Shown piece by piece: positions 8,796 to 17,650 of a stretch of DNA of 64,000 nt. This DNA comes from Bacteroidota bacterium (GTDB taxonomy: Bacteria; Bacteroidota; Bacteroidia; Chitinophagales; Chitinophagaceae). The DNA lies in the NCBI GenBank assembly GCA_029573235.1, contig JAKQGX010000007.1:1-64000 (forward strand). The letters run 5' to 3'. Each line of letters begins with the position of its first letter. Position 1 is the stretch's first letter. The notes under the pieces were generated by a model that saw nothing but the letters and a program-made list of their open reading frames with translations, ran no database searches and was not told where the DNA came from. The position numbers were made by a program, and so were the translations under genes.

Positions 8796-10556
8796 ATGTA
8801 TAGAACGCACACCTGTGGAGCATTAAGACTTTCTGACGTGAAGCAAGAAGTAACCCTTTGCGGATGGGTACAAACCGTTCGCAAGTTTGGCAGCATCACT
8901 TTTGTGGACCTGCGAGATCGTTATGGTATCACCCAATTATTATTTCATGAACGATTGAACGAACGTTTGACAGAAACTCCTTTGGGGCGTGAATACGTTA
9001 TTCAAATAAAAGGAGAAGTATGCGAAAGAAGTAATAAAAACACCAAAATACCTACCGGTGAAATTGAAATATTGGTGCATGATTTTGCCATTATGAATGT
9101 AGCTCAAGTACCACCATTTACGATAGAAGACAATACGGATGGCGGCGACGAGCTGCGGATGAAATACCGATACCTAGATTTGCGACGTCCTGTGTTGAAG
9201 CGCAATTTAGAACTACGTTATAAAGTGAATCGTGCCGTTCGTAATTACCTCGATACACAAGGATTTTGGGATATCGAAACGCCTTTTCTTATCAAATCAA
9301 CACCGGAAGGAGCACGCGATTTTGTGGTGCCATCCCGTATGAACGAAGAACAATTTTATGCCTTGCCACAAAGCCCGCAAACTTTCAAACAATTGCTCAT
9401 GGTAAGTGGCTATGATCGGTATTACCAAATCGTAAAATGCTTTAGAGACGAAGATTTGCGCGCTGACAGACAACCGGAATTTACACAAATCGATTGCGAG
9501 ATGAGTTTTGTAGAACAGGAAGACATCTTGCAGACTTTTGAAGGATTATTCAAACATGTTTTTCATGAAATAAAAGGCAGCAACATGACGGAAGCCTTTC
9601 CGCGTATGACCTGGGATGATGCCATGTGGCACTACGGAAACGACAAACCTGACATTCGCTTCGAGATGAAAATTCAAAACTTGAAAGTGAAACAGGAAGT
9701 ATTTTGTGATACACTGAATCATACTGATTTTAAAGTTACCCAAGAGGCTGCTACCGTATTAGCTATCAGCGTGCCGGGCATGGCGGAATATACACGCAAG
9801 CAAACCGATGAACTAACCGAATGGGTGAAACGTCCACAAATAGGAATGTCCGGCTTATTTTTTATTAAATGTAATGCGGATGGCAGCTTCAAAAGTAGTG
9901 TCGATAAGTTTTTTGATGCAACTCAATTAAGAGAAATAGCAACATTCTCAAAAGCAGAACCCGGTGATTTAATCTTATTGCTGGCAGGAAGCGAAGAGCG
10001 CACCCGTAAAGCAATGAGTGAACTGCGCTTATTGATGGGAGATCGATTGGGGCTACGGGATCCCAATCATTACAAACCTCTATGGGTAATCGATTTCCCA
10101 TTGTTTGAATATGTGGAAGATGAGTCGCGCTTTGTGGCTCGTCACCATCCTTTTACAGCACCTAAACCTGAGCAAGTAAATTGGCTATCGCTACCTGAAA
10201 AGTATGAACATATTAAGGCAAATGCCTACGATATGGTATTGAACGGTACTGAAATTGGCGGTGGTTCCATTCGTATTTTCCAAAGAGATATTCAAGAACA
10301 AATGTTTGCAGCCTTAGGTTTAAGCAAAGAAGAGGCACAAGAAAAATTTGGCTTCCTTTTGGGAGCTTTTGAATATGGTGCGCCCCCGCATGGTGGCATT
10401 GCCTTTGGCTTTGACAGGCTCTGTGCACTGCTCGGTGGTCAAGAAAGTATTCGTGATTTTATTGCCTTTCCTAAAAATAATGCAGGTAGAGATATGATGC
10501 TGGATGCTCCTTCTGTATTAGACGACAACCAACTAATTGAGTTGCGCTTAAAGTAA
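8796..10556 (+). CDS. aspS: Aspartate--tRNA ligase
   Basis: About 586 residues, the normal length for a bacterial class IIb AspRS. It has an N-terminal OB anticodon-binding domain (about 1-105), then the catalytic core with motif 2 [18 protein letters not shown] (216-233), the bacterial insertion domain (about 280-420), and motif 3 near the C-terminus ([16 protein letters not shown]). It charges tRNA-Asp with aspartate; whether it is discriminating or also charges tRNA-Asn cannot be decided here. The frame extends to 8748, but the ATG at 8796 (MYRTHTCG) matches the family start and lies after the predicted promoter. A strong hairpin follows the stop. Confidence 0.97.
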   Translation: MYRTHTCGALRLSDVKQEVTLCGWVQTVRKFGSITFVDLRDRYGITQLLFHERLNERLTETPLGREYVIQIKGEVCERSNKNTKIPTGEIEILVHDFAIMNVAQVPPFTIEDNTDGGDELRMKYRYLDLRRPVLKRNLELRYKVNRAVRNYLDTQGFWDIETPFLIKSTPEGARDFVVPSRMNEEQFYALPQSPQTFKQLLMVSGYDRYYQIVKCFRDEDLRADRQPEFTQIDCEMSFVEQEDILQTFEGLFKHVFHEIKGSNMTEAFPRMTWDDAMWHYGNDKPDIRFEMKIQNLKVKQEVFCDTLNHTDFKVTQEAATVLAISVPGMAEYTRKQTDELTEWVKRPQIGMSGLFFIKCNADGSFKSSVDKFFDATQLREIATFSKAEPGDLILLLAGSEERTRKAMSELRLLMGDRLGLRDPNHYKPLWVIDFPLFEYVEDESRFVARHHPFTAPKPEQVNWLSLPEKYEHIKANAYDMVLNGTEIGGGSIRIFQRDIQEQMFAALGLSKEEAQEKFGFLLGAFEYGAPPHGGIAFGFDRLCALLGGQESIRDFIAFPKNNAGRDMMLDAPSVLDDNQLIELRLK

Positions 10557-10593
10557 GCACATTCACAATAAGGATGCATGATAGCATATAATA

Positions 10594-10622
10594 CAAATGG
10601 CTCCCGTAAAAGGAGCCATTTG
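10594..10622. terminator. Bidirectional hairpin between aspS and the DksA-family gene
   Basis: A perfect 11-bp inverted repeat (CAAATGGCTCC / GGAGCCATTTG) with a 7-nt loop sits between two convergent genes, 38 nt after aspS and 41 nt from the end of the opposing gene. Neither side has a strong T-run, so efficiency is uncertain. Confidence 0.7.
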
Positions 10623-10662
10623 CTTATGTAGTCTTTTATAAAACTGCTTTGAGAAAATCTTC

Positions 10663-11844
10663 TTATTTATTCATGGTGTTTTTGGCTTCAATGCTCAATG
10701 TAGCATGAGGCACCGCACGTAAACGCGCCTTGTCAATCAATTTACCGGTGACACGGCATATCCCGTAGGTTTTGTTTTCAATACGCATGAGCGCTTTCTC
10801 TAAGTGCCCAACAAACTGAATTTGACGGCTGGCCATTTGCGCTAACTGCTCTCTTTCCATGGCACCACTTCCGTCTTCAATGGAAGCGTAACGATTCTCG
10901 GTATCATCTGTGCCGGCTTCGTCTTTGCGAGTAATAAGCCCCTGTAAATAGGCTAATTCTTTACGGGCAGCCTCAATACGAGCTAAAATTAATTCTTTAA
11001 ACTCTAGTAATTCATCATCGCTGTAGCGTTTGATGGATTCATTATTTGTCATAGGAATGGGATCGAGTATAGATGTTTTTTTAGGTTGGAAAATATCTGT
11101 TTGCGTTGTAACGTCACTTTCTTTTTTAGACTTGTTTTCAAGCTTTCTATGTGCTACAATTACTACTGGTTTGTTCTCATCACGTTGCGTCATACGTTTA
11201 ATGGTAGAAGCAATCGACTGCCCTGGTGCAGAAGAACCAGAGTGACTGGCTGTTGCAAGTTTAGTTGCTACTTTTTTTGCGGGAATAGCTTTGGCTAATG
11301 TTTTTGCTGATAAGCTATCGGCTTTTTTTGCAGCCACTTTTGCAGATGCAGCAGTTGTTTTTTGGGGAGCAACCGTAGTTTTGGTGGGTACAGCTTTAGC
11401 AACTTTTGCGGGTACTTTTTTTGCGGCAACTGCTTTTGAAATAGTTTTTACTGCAGTTGGCTTGACTGTTTTTTTAGCAGCTACCGATTTTTTTGTGGCA
11501 GCCTTCTTTGGCAACTGTTTGATTGCCGTAGCTTTTTTAGCTGCAACTTTTTGTGGGGAGCTTTTTGCAACAGGCTTTGATGCTTTTGCAGGAGTTTTTG
11601 CTACCGAAGGTTTGCTAGGTTTGGTAGCCACTTTTTTTGCTGTTGTTTTTGCTACAGGCTTTGCAACCGATTTCTTCGCTACAACTACTGCTTTTTTCAC
11701 AGGAGTTTTTGCTACTGCTTTTTTAGCGGGAGCTTTTGCTACTTTTTTTGCAGGAGCAACCTTTGCATTTTTAGATGCTGCTACCTTTTTTGCAACGTTT
11801 GAGTTTTTACTTGCCTTAGCAACAGTTTTTTTTGAAGTAGCCAT
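10663..11844 (-). CDS. TraR/DksA-family protein with long histone H1-like Lys/Ala tail
   Basis: 393 residues in two parts. Residues 1 to about 205 are low-complexity and rich in Lys, Ala, Pro, Val and Thr (repeated AKK, PAKK, AKTP units), like the C-terminal tail of histone H1 and expected to bind nucleic acid. Residues ~265-393 form a DksA/TraR-like domain: a helical hairpin (LLEFKELILARIEAARKEL) and the YGICRVTGKLI segment. Only one Cys (C363) of the C4 zinc finger remains. DksA-family proteins act in the RNA polymerase secondary channel. It lies directly downstream of ileS with a 5-bp gap. An internal ATG at 11052 would give only the globular domain. The antisense reading frame here is a shadow of the Lys/Ala repeats. 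Confidence 0.85.
   Translation of the reverse strand: MATSKKTVAKASKNSNVAKKVAASKNAKVAPAKKVAKAPAKKAVAKTPVKKAVVVAKKSVAKPVAKTTAKKVATKPSKPSVAKTPAKASKPVAKSSPQKVAAKKATAIKQLPKKAATKKSVAAKKTVKPTAVKTISKAVAAKKVPAKVAKAVPTKTTVAPQKTTAASAKVAAKKADSLSAKTLAKAIPAKKVATKLATASHSGSSAPGQSIASTIKRMTQRDENKPVVIVAHRKLENKSKKESDVTTQTDIFQPKKTSILDPIPMTNNESIKRYSDDELLEFKELILARIEAARKELAYLQGLITRKDEAGTDDTENRYASIEDGSGAMEREQLAQMASRQIQFVGHLEKALMRIENKTYGICRVTGKLIDKARLRAVPHATLSIEAKNTMNK
11252..11844 (-). repeat. Low-complexity Lys/Ala/Pro coding repeat (H1-like tail)
   Basis: Degenerate tandem units encoding AKK, PAKK, VAKK and AKTP cover codons 1-198 of the DksA-family gene. The units are imperfect at DNA level. They create spurious long open frames on the opposite strand. 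Confidence 0.7.
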
Positions 11845-11849
11845 ATCAT

Positions 11850-14800
11850 TTAAATTTTTGATATCAACACATATAATACAGTATCATTCACTTCAATTTC
11901 AATACCATTGGGTATTTTATCAGCAAAATGAATTGAATCTGCTAAAATTTCCGTGCAAATATAGTCGTAAAAGTTTATTATTGAAGGCTTCAATGAAGGT
12001 ATTTCTAGAATATTTACAGCAATTCTGTCGGTCAACTCAAAACCGCTGTCTTTTCTGATTTTTTGAATGCGATTCACCAATTCTCTCGCATTTCCTTCTT
12101 CTTGCAACGTATCTGTAATTGTAATATCTAAGGCTACAGTTAAATTGCTTTTGCTGGCTACTGACCATCCGGGAACGTCTTCCGCCAAGATATCGACATC
12201 GGCTATAGTTAGTTCAAATGGTTGGTTATCGATTTGGATTTCCAGTATTCCAGTTCGCTCTAAAGAGGCAATTTGATGCTGGTCTAAAGCAGAAATTATT
12301 ACAGCAGCCGCTTTCATGTTTTTTCCCAACTTGGCCCCTAATAGCTTAAAGTTTGGCTTTGCTTTCTTTTTAATAAATCCTTCTGAATCAGAAAGATATT
12401 CAATTGATTTTACATTCACTTCAGACTGTATCAATCCTTCCATCTTAGAAAGCTGTGCCTTCATTTTTTCATCCATCACAGGGATGAGAATTTTTTGGAG
12501 GGGTTGTCTCACTTTAATGTTTACCGATTTCCTGAGCGATAATACGAGTGAGGAAACTTCTTGTGTAAGCCGCATCCGTTCTTCAAGGTCAAGGTCTATT
12601 GCCTCTTCGTCTGCCTTGGGGAAATCAGCTAAATGCACCGAACTAAATTCTATTCTTTGGGTAACATTATTCAAATTGCAATATAGCCAGTCAGCAAAGA
12701 AGGGGGAAATAGGAGCAATGAGGCGTGCAATGGTTTCCAAACATTCATACAATGTTTGGTAGGCAGCAATTTTATCTTGTTCATATTCTCCTTTCCAAAA
12801 GCGACGACGGCATAAACGTACATACCAATTGCTTAGGTATTCATCCAAAAACGATTCAATGGCTCTTCCGGCTACCGTAGGTTCATAATCATCCAGCGCA
12901 GTCGTTACTTCTTTTATTAACGTATTCAAGGCTGAAAGTATCCATTGGTCAATTTCCTGACGCTGCACTAATGGAATATACTTTTCCTTAAAACAGAACC
13001 CATCCACATTTGCATACAAAGCAAAAAACTGATATGTGTTATACAAAGTACCAAAGAATTTTCTTTGAACCTCTTTAATGCCCTCAATATCAAACTTTAA
13101 ACTGTCCCAAGGAGAGGCATTGGTAACGAGGTACCAACGGGTAGCATCGGCACTATATTTTTCAATGGTATCGAATGGATCTACAACATTACCTAGACGT
13201 TTACTCATTTTGTTGCCATTTTTATCCAATACCAACCCATTGGAAACAACTGTTTTATACGCAACACTATCAAACAACATAACGCCCAACGCATGAAGAG
13301 TGTAAAACCAACCACGCGTTTGATCCACACCTTCTGCAATAAAATCTGCCGGGAAATTGTTCTTCAATTCCGTTTTAGGGTGCTTGTCAAAAGGGTAGTG
13401 CAGCTGCGCATAAGGCATAGCACCGCTGTCAAACCAAACATCTATGAGGTCGGGCTCACGGTGCATCTTTTTTCCTCTGCTATCTACAAGCGTAATTTGG
13501 TCAACATACGGTTTGTGCAAGTCGAGTTTTCCTTCTAAGGTTTTATAGGCGTTATTATCCGTAATTCCTAGTTTATCGGTAATTCCTTTTAGGATAGATT
13601 TAGATTCATTCCATTCATCAATTAATGTTTCTAATTGGTTAAAATTCAGTTTTTTATTAGCTATATTAATTTCTTCCAATAATTCCTCAATACTGCCTAT
13701 ACATTTGGTTTCTTGCCCATCCTCGCTAACCCAAACCGGAAGGGGTGTGCCCCAAAATCTAGAGCGGCTGAGGTTCCAATCCACCATATTCTCCAACCAA
13801 TTTCCAAACCTTCCTTCGCCGGTAGCTTTGGGTTTCCAGTTGATGGTTTTATTCAACTCTATCATTCTGTCTTTTACCGCTGTAGTTTTAATAAACCAAG
13901 CGTCTAACGGGTAGTAAATAACCGGCTTATCGGTACGCCAACAATGAGGGTAGGTGTGTTCATATTTTTCAACTTTAAACGCTTTCCCTTCCAATTTCAA
14001 ATGAACAGCAATATCAATATCTACCTCTTTATATTCAGGGTCATTTTTATAATTTTTTACATATCTGCCGGAAAATTCACCCAGTCCGTCAACGAATTTA
14101 CCTTCTTTGTCCACCATTGTGAGGATACCGATGCCGGCTTTTTTGCCCACTCTAAAGTCATCGGCACCAAACGCAGGCGCTGTATGCACGATACCTGTAC
14201 CGTCTTCGGTAGTTACAAAATCACCCAATATGACACGCCAAGGGTCTCCTCCGGTGGCAGATTTATTATTGGCTTCATAGGGTAGTAATTGCTCGTATCG
14301 TGCACCTTCTAAGTCTGTTCCTTTAAAAGTAGCAAGTATTTTCCATGGCAATATTTTGCTTTCTGCATGGTAAGTGTCCGCATCAATATTTTCACCTTCC
14401 GGTTTGAAATATTTGGTTAACAATGCTTTGGCGATAATAACGGCAATCGGTTGATGGGTATAAGGATTAAAAGTCTGAACTAATACATATTCAATATTGG
14501 GTCCAACGGTGAGTCCGCAGTTGGACGGGAGCGTCCAAGGAGTGGTCGTCCAAGCTAGAAAATAAACCGGTAACGTAGTACTTTCTGAAAACATAGGGTT
14601 TTCAGCTGCTCTAAACATGGCAACTACTGTCGTGTCTTTGACATTTTTATACGTACCTGGTTGATTTAACTCATGAGAACTCAATCCGGTACCGGCAGCC
14701 GGAGAATAGGGTTGTATGCTGACGCTTTTGTATAAAAAACCTTTTTGATACAACTCTTTGAGTGCCCACCAAAGTGACTCAATATATTTGATGTCATACG

Positions 14801-15254
14801 TAATGTAAGGGTGTTCCATATCCACCCAATAACCCATCTTTTTGGTAATATCTTCCCATTTGTCCGTATAACGCATCACCGCCTCACGGCATTTTTCATT
14901 ATATTCTTCTACCGATATCTTTACTCCTATGTCTTCTTTGGTAATACCTAATTCTTTTTCAACCCCCAATTCAACAGGAAGTCCATGCGTATCCCAACCG
15001 GCTTTTCGTTTTACTTGATAGCCCTGCATGGTTTTGTAACGACACACTAAGTCTTTGAGGGTACGAGAAATAACATGGTGAATCCCCGGCATTCCGTTGG
15101 CACTTGGCGGTCCTTCGTAAAACACAAATTGCTGACTGCCATTACGATAATCTACACTTTTTTTAAAAGTATCTTCCGTTTCCCATTTCTCCAAATATTC
15201 TTTTTCTATAAACGGAAGGCTTAGTTGTTTGTATTCTATGTATTTATTAGACAT
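11850..15254 (-). CDS. ileS: Isoleucine--tRNA ligase
   Basis: About 1134 residues, a class I synthetase of the long type. The signature region is PPSANGMPGIHHV, the GIHH form of HIGH seen in this lineage, and the KMSKR loop is GNKMSKRLGNVVDP. Between them lies the editing (CP1) domain with a tryptophan-rich TTTPWTLPSN segment and GTGIVHTAPAFG. The C-terminal part is the anticodon-binding domain. It charges tRNA-Ile and edits valine. The frame starts at 15275, but the ATG at 15254 (MSNKYIEYKQLSLP) fits better. The DksA-family gene follows after 5 bp, so the two are almost surely one transcript. Confidence 0.97.
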   Translation of the reverse strand: MSNKYIEYKQLSLPFIEKEYLEKWETEDTFKKSVDYRNGSQQFVFYEGPPSANGMPGIHHVISRTLKDLVCRYKTMQGYQVKRKAGWDTHGLPVELGVEKELGITKEDIGVKISVEEYNEKCREAVMRYTDKWEDITKKMGYWVDMEHPYITYDIKYIESLWWALKELYQKGFLYKSVSIQPYSPAAGTGLSSHELNQPGTYKNVKDTTVVAMFRAAENPMFSESTTLPVYFLAWTTTPWTLPSNCGLTVGPNIEYVLVQTFNPYTHQPIAVIIAKALLTKYFKPEGENIDADTYHAESKILPWKILATFKGTDLEGARYEQLLPYEANNKSATGGDPWRVILGDFVTTEDGTGIVHTAPAFGADDFRVGKKAGIGILTMVDKEGKFVDGLGEFSGRYVKNYKNDPEYKEVDIDIAVHLKLEGKAFKVEKYEHTYPHCWRTDKPVIYYPLDAWFIKTTAVKDRMIELNKTINWKPKATGEGRFGNWLENMVDWNLSRSRFWGTPLPVWVSEDGQETKCIGSIEELLEEINIANKKLNFNQLETLIDEWNESKSILKGITDKLGITDNNAYKTLEGKLDLHKPYVDQITLVDSRGKKMHREPDLIDVWFDSGAMPYAQLHYPFDKHPKTELKNNFPADFIAEGVDQTRGWFYTLHALGVMLFDSVAYKTVVSNGLVLDKNGNKMSKRLGNVVDPFDTIEKYSADATRWYLVTNASPWDSLKFDIEGIKEVQRKFFGTLYNTYQFFALYANVDGFCFKEKYIPLVQRQEIDQWILSALNTLIKEVTTALDDYEPTVAGRAIESFLDEYLSNWYVRLCRRRFWKGEYEQDKIAAYQTLYECLETIARLIAPISPFFADWLYCNLNNVTQRIEFSSVHLADFPKADEEAIDLDLEERMRLTQEVSSLVLSLRKSVNIKVRQPLQKILIPVMDEKMKAQLSKMEGLIQSEVNVKSIEYLSDSEGFIKKKAKPNFKLLGAKLGKNMKAAAVIISALDQHQIASLERTGILEIQIDNQPFELTIADVDILAEDVPGWSVASKSNLTVALDITITDTLQEEGNARELVNRIQKIRKDSGFELTDRIAVNILEIPSLKPSIINFYDYICTEILADSIHFADKIPNGIEIEVNDTVLYVLISKI

Positions 15255-15286
15255 GTAAGAAGATAATTCGAACAAAAATGAATGCG

Positions 15287-15317
15287 CGAAGGTAATTAAA
15301 TTGCTACTTAATTCGAA
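15287..15317 (-). promoter_or_regulatory. Probable ileS promoter
   Basis: On the minus strand TTCG, a 19-nt spacer, and TACCTTCG resemble TTTG-N19-TAnnTTTG with one mismatch in each element. It lies about 33 nt upstream of the ileS ATG. Confidence 0.35.
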
Positions 15318-15688
15318 TAAATAATATGGGGTTGTGAGCTGTTTGTTTAGCCAAAATTGAAGCCGTTATTTTTGATTGAGTGGGTTATCCTAATAAGGAT
15401 TTGCAACGCTCCATGATTCAGCATTTCCCCAATTTAGATTGTATAGAAATAGGGTATGAATTTAACCTATTTTTTCATCCATTTCATAAGTGTATGTATA
15501 ATAGTAATTTGTGGAAATTTTCTATTTAACATAATATAAATTATAGAACAAATAAGAACTTCAATATTTATTCGAAAATATATCAAATGAATCTTTGCAA
15601 CCCGTTTGACAACTTTATTGTAGCTTCACGATATCGGAATGAATGTCCGTGGATACTATAAATAATCATAGAAAAAAATGGGGGTACT
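15318..15688. other. AT-rich intergenic stretch between ileS and the AMP nucleosidase gene
   Basis: This is the longest gene-free interval in the window. I see no RNA gene or strong hairpin. A short frame (GTG 15380 to TAA 15529, or ATG 15413, 38 codons) has ordinary-looking codons and could be a relic or chance. The proximal part should hold the promoter of the nucleosidase gene, but no convincing TAnnTTTG was found. Confidence 0.5.
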
Positions 15689-16462
15689 ATGCTAAAATCA
15701 AAAAACGAAATTGTAGAAAATTGGTTGCCGAGATATACCGGTCAGGAATTGGATCAATTTGGCAAGTATATTTTGCTTTGCAACTTTAATAATTATGTGA
15801 ACATTTTTGCACAGAAAAACAATGTCAAGGTCATTGGAGCCGACAAACCGATGCCCAACGCAACAGCAGATGGTATTACGATTATCAATTTTGGAATGGG
15901 CAGCCCTTTAGCAGCCACCATATTAGATTTGTTATCGGCTATTCAGCCCAAAGCGGTATTATTTTTAGGAAAATGTGGCGGTTTAAAACGAAAAAACAAA
16001 GTGGGTGATTTGATATTACCTATTGCGGCTATACGCGGCGAGGGCACCAGCAATGATTACCTTCCTACCGAAGTACCGGCTTTACCGGCATTTGCCTTGC
16101 AAAAAGCAATTTCAACCACCATCAGGGAGCACTCCAGAGATTACTGGACGGGAACCGTTTATACCACTAACCGAAGAGTATGGGAACACGACAATGAGTT
16201 CAAAGCATACTTACGAAAGATTCGCGCAATGGCTATTGATATGGAAACGGCTACTATTTTCACAGTTGGTTTTGCCAATAAAATACCCACAGGTGCCTTG
16301 CTTTTGGTATCGGACCAACCGATGATACCCGAAGGCGTGAAGACGGCCGAAAACGATGCTACGGTCACAAAAGCATATGTAGCGGATCATTTAAAAATTG
16401 GAATTGACTCTCTCAAACAACTGATTCACAATAAAACTACAGTAAAACATTTGAAGTTTTAA
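15689..16462 (+). CDS. amn: AMP nucleosidase
   Basis: 257 residues of the PNP/UDP phosphorylase superfamily, matching the short AMP nucleosidase form of Bacteroidota. Seen: FGMGSPLAATILDLL, the core VLFLGKCGGL, and the purine/ribose-binding MAIDMETATIF segment containing the MExE-like acid residues. The enzyme splits AMP into adenine and ribose 5-phosphate and so regulates adenylate pools. It lacks the extra N-terminal regulatory domain of the E. coli enzyme, as expected for this group. The ATG at 15689 is preceded by GGGGGT, one of the few purine-rich stretches near a start here. The oxidoreductase gene follows after 36 bp and may be co-transcribed. Confidence 0.88.
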   Translation: MLKSKNEIVENWLPRYTGQELDQFGKYILLCNFNNYVNIFAQKNNVKVIGADKPMPNATADGITIINFGMGSPLAATILDLLSAIQPKAVLFLGKCGGLKRKNKVGDLILPIAAIRGEGTSNDYLPTEVPALPAFALQKAISTTIREHSRDYWTGTVYTTNRRVWEHDNEFKAYLRKIRAMAIDMETATIFTVGFANKIPTGALLLVSDQPMIPEGVKTAENDATVTKAYVADHLKIGIDSLKQLIHNKTTVKHLKF

Positions 16463-16498
16463 TTTCGACTAATTCTTCTTCTATTTTTTTTATATTGT

Positions 16499-17650
16499 AT
16501 GCTTAGTTATTGGGAAAAATCATACTTCATAACTTACGATCATATTATCGTTGGCGCCGGATTGGTAGGCTTAAGTGTTGCCATCGAGTTAGCGGATCGC
16601 TACCCTTCCCATCGTGTATTACTTTTAGAACGTGGTTGGATACCCTCCGGAGCCAGCACTCGAAATGCCGGATTTGCCTGTATGGGAAGCGCCAGCGAAT
16701 TGTTAGACGATTTGCAACACATGTCAGAGGAGGAAGTGGTGCAACTCTTTGAACAGCGAAAAAATGGATTAGCATTATTGCGGCAACGGATGGGTGATAA
16801 TGCTATCGGATATCAGCAAAATGGTAGTTATGAATTATTGCGCCCACATGAGTTGGGGGTTCTCGACCACTTAGAATATTTGAACACTTTATTATTACCC
16901 ATCATTGGAGAAAAAGCGTTTAGTATTTGTAATGAAAAAATACAACCGTTCGGATTTTCTCCAAGACTCAGCACGGCGATGGTAGCCAACCATTGCGAAG
17001 GTGAATTGAACACCGGCAAAATGATGCAATCGTTATTACGACTTGCCCTCGATAAAAAAATAGAAATAAAAACCGGTATAGCTGTTGAGCGTTTTGAAGA
17101 GGAACAAAGTTCCGTAACAGTCATCATTAATGACGAAATCAGAAAGGAACCTATAGAACTTCGTGCGAAAACTTTATGTATTTGTACCAATGCCTTCACA
17201 AAACATTTATTGCCGCAAGAGTTCGTAACACCCGGTCGCGGGCAGGTGCTTATTACACAACCCATTCCCCATTTACCCTTCAAAGGGATTTTTCATTTCG
17301 ATAAAGGGTATTATTATTTCAGAGAAATTGACGGACGCATACTTTTGGGCGGCGGGCGAAATAGGGATTTCGATACAGAAACCACTACCGAAATGACATT
17401 TAATGATAACATTCAACAGCATTTAGAAACCCTATTAAATGAAATGATAGCACCCAATATTCCGATTGAGATAGCCCAACGATGGAGCGGCATTATGGCA
17501 TTCGGAAATAGTAAACAGCCATTGGTAAAACAATTTTCCCAATCGGTGTTTGGCGCTTTCAGAATGGGCGGTATGGGAGTAGCATTGGGCAGTTTGTCGG
17601 CACAGCAAATAGCCACTCTGATGCAACAGGAAATAGAAAGTCGTTTATAA
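16499..17650 (+). CDS. FAD-dependent oxidoreductase, D-amino-acid oxidase/glycine oxidase (DAO) family
   Basis: 383 residues. The N-terminal ADP-binding fold is IIVGAGLVGLSVAIELADR followed by VLLLERG. The GASTRNAGFACMG segment and the C-terminal RWSGIMAFG and GAFRMGGMGVALG motifs are typical of the DAO superfamily (glycine oxidase, sarcosine oxidase, PuuB/OrdL-like). Such enzymes oxidise secondary or primary amines and D-amino acids; the substrate is not identifiable. Its last 6 bp overlap the end of convergent recN. It lies 36 bp downstream of amn on the same strand. Confidence 0.85.
   Translation: MLSYWEKSYFITYDHIIVGAGLVGLSVAIELADRYPSHRVLLLERGWIPSGASTRNAGFACMGSASELLDDLQHMSEEEVVQLFEQRKNGLALLRQRMGDNAIGYQQNGSYELLRPHELGVLDHLEYLNTLLLPIIGEKAFSICNEKIQPFGFSPRLSTAMVANHCEGELNTGKMMQSLLRLALDKKIEIKTGIAVERFEEEQSSVTVIINDEIRKEPIELRAKTLCICTNAFTKHLLPQEFVTPGRGQVLITQPIPHLPFKGIFHFDKGYYYFREIDGRILLGGGRNRDFDTETTTEMTFNDNIQQHLETLLNEMIAPNIPIEIAQRWSGIMAFGNSKQPLVKQFSQSVFGAFRMGGMGVALGSLSAQQIATLMQQEIESRL

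Noticed and set aside
11291-12058. Long plus-strand open frame opposite the DksA/ileS genes, Phe/Ala-rich
   Set aside because: It is the antisense shadow of the Lys/Ala-coding repeat (AAA/GCA codons become TTT/TGC). It has no domain or plausible start.
17645-17650. 6-bp overlap of the DAO oxidase and recN ends as a regulatory feature
   Set aside because: Short convergent overlaps are common by chance when stop codons are shared; nothing else supports a role.
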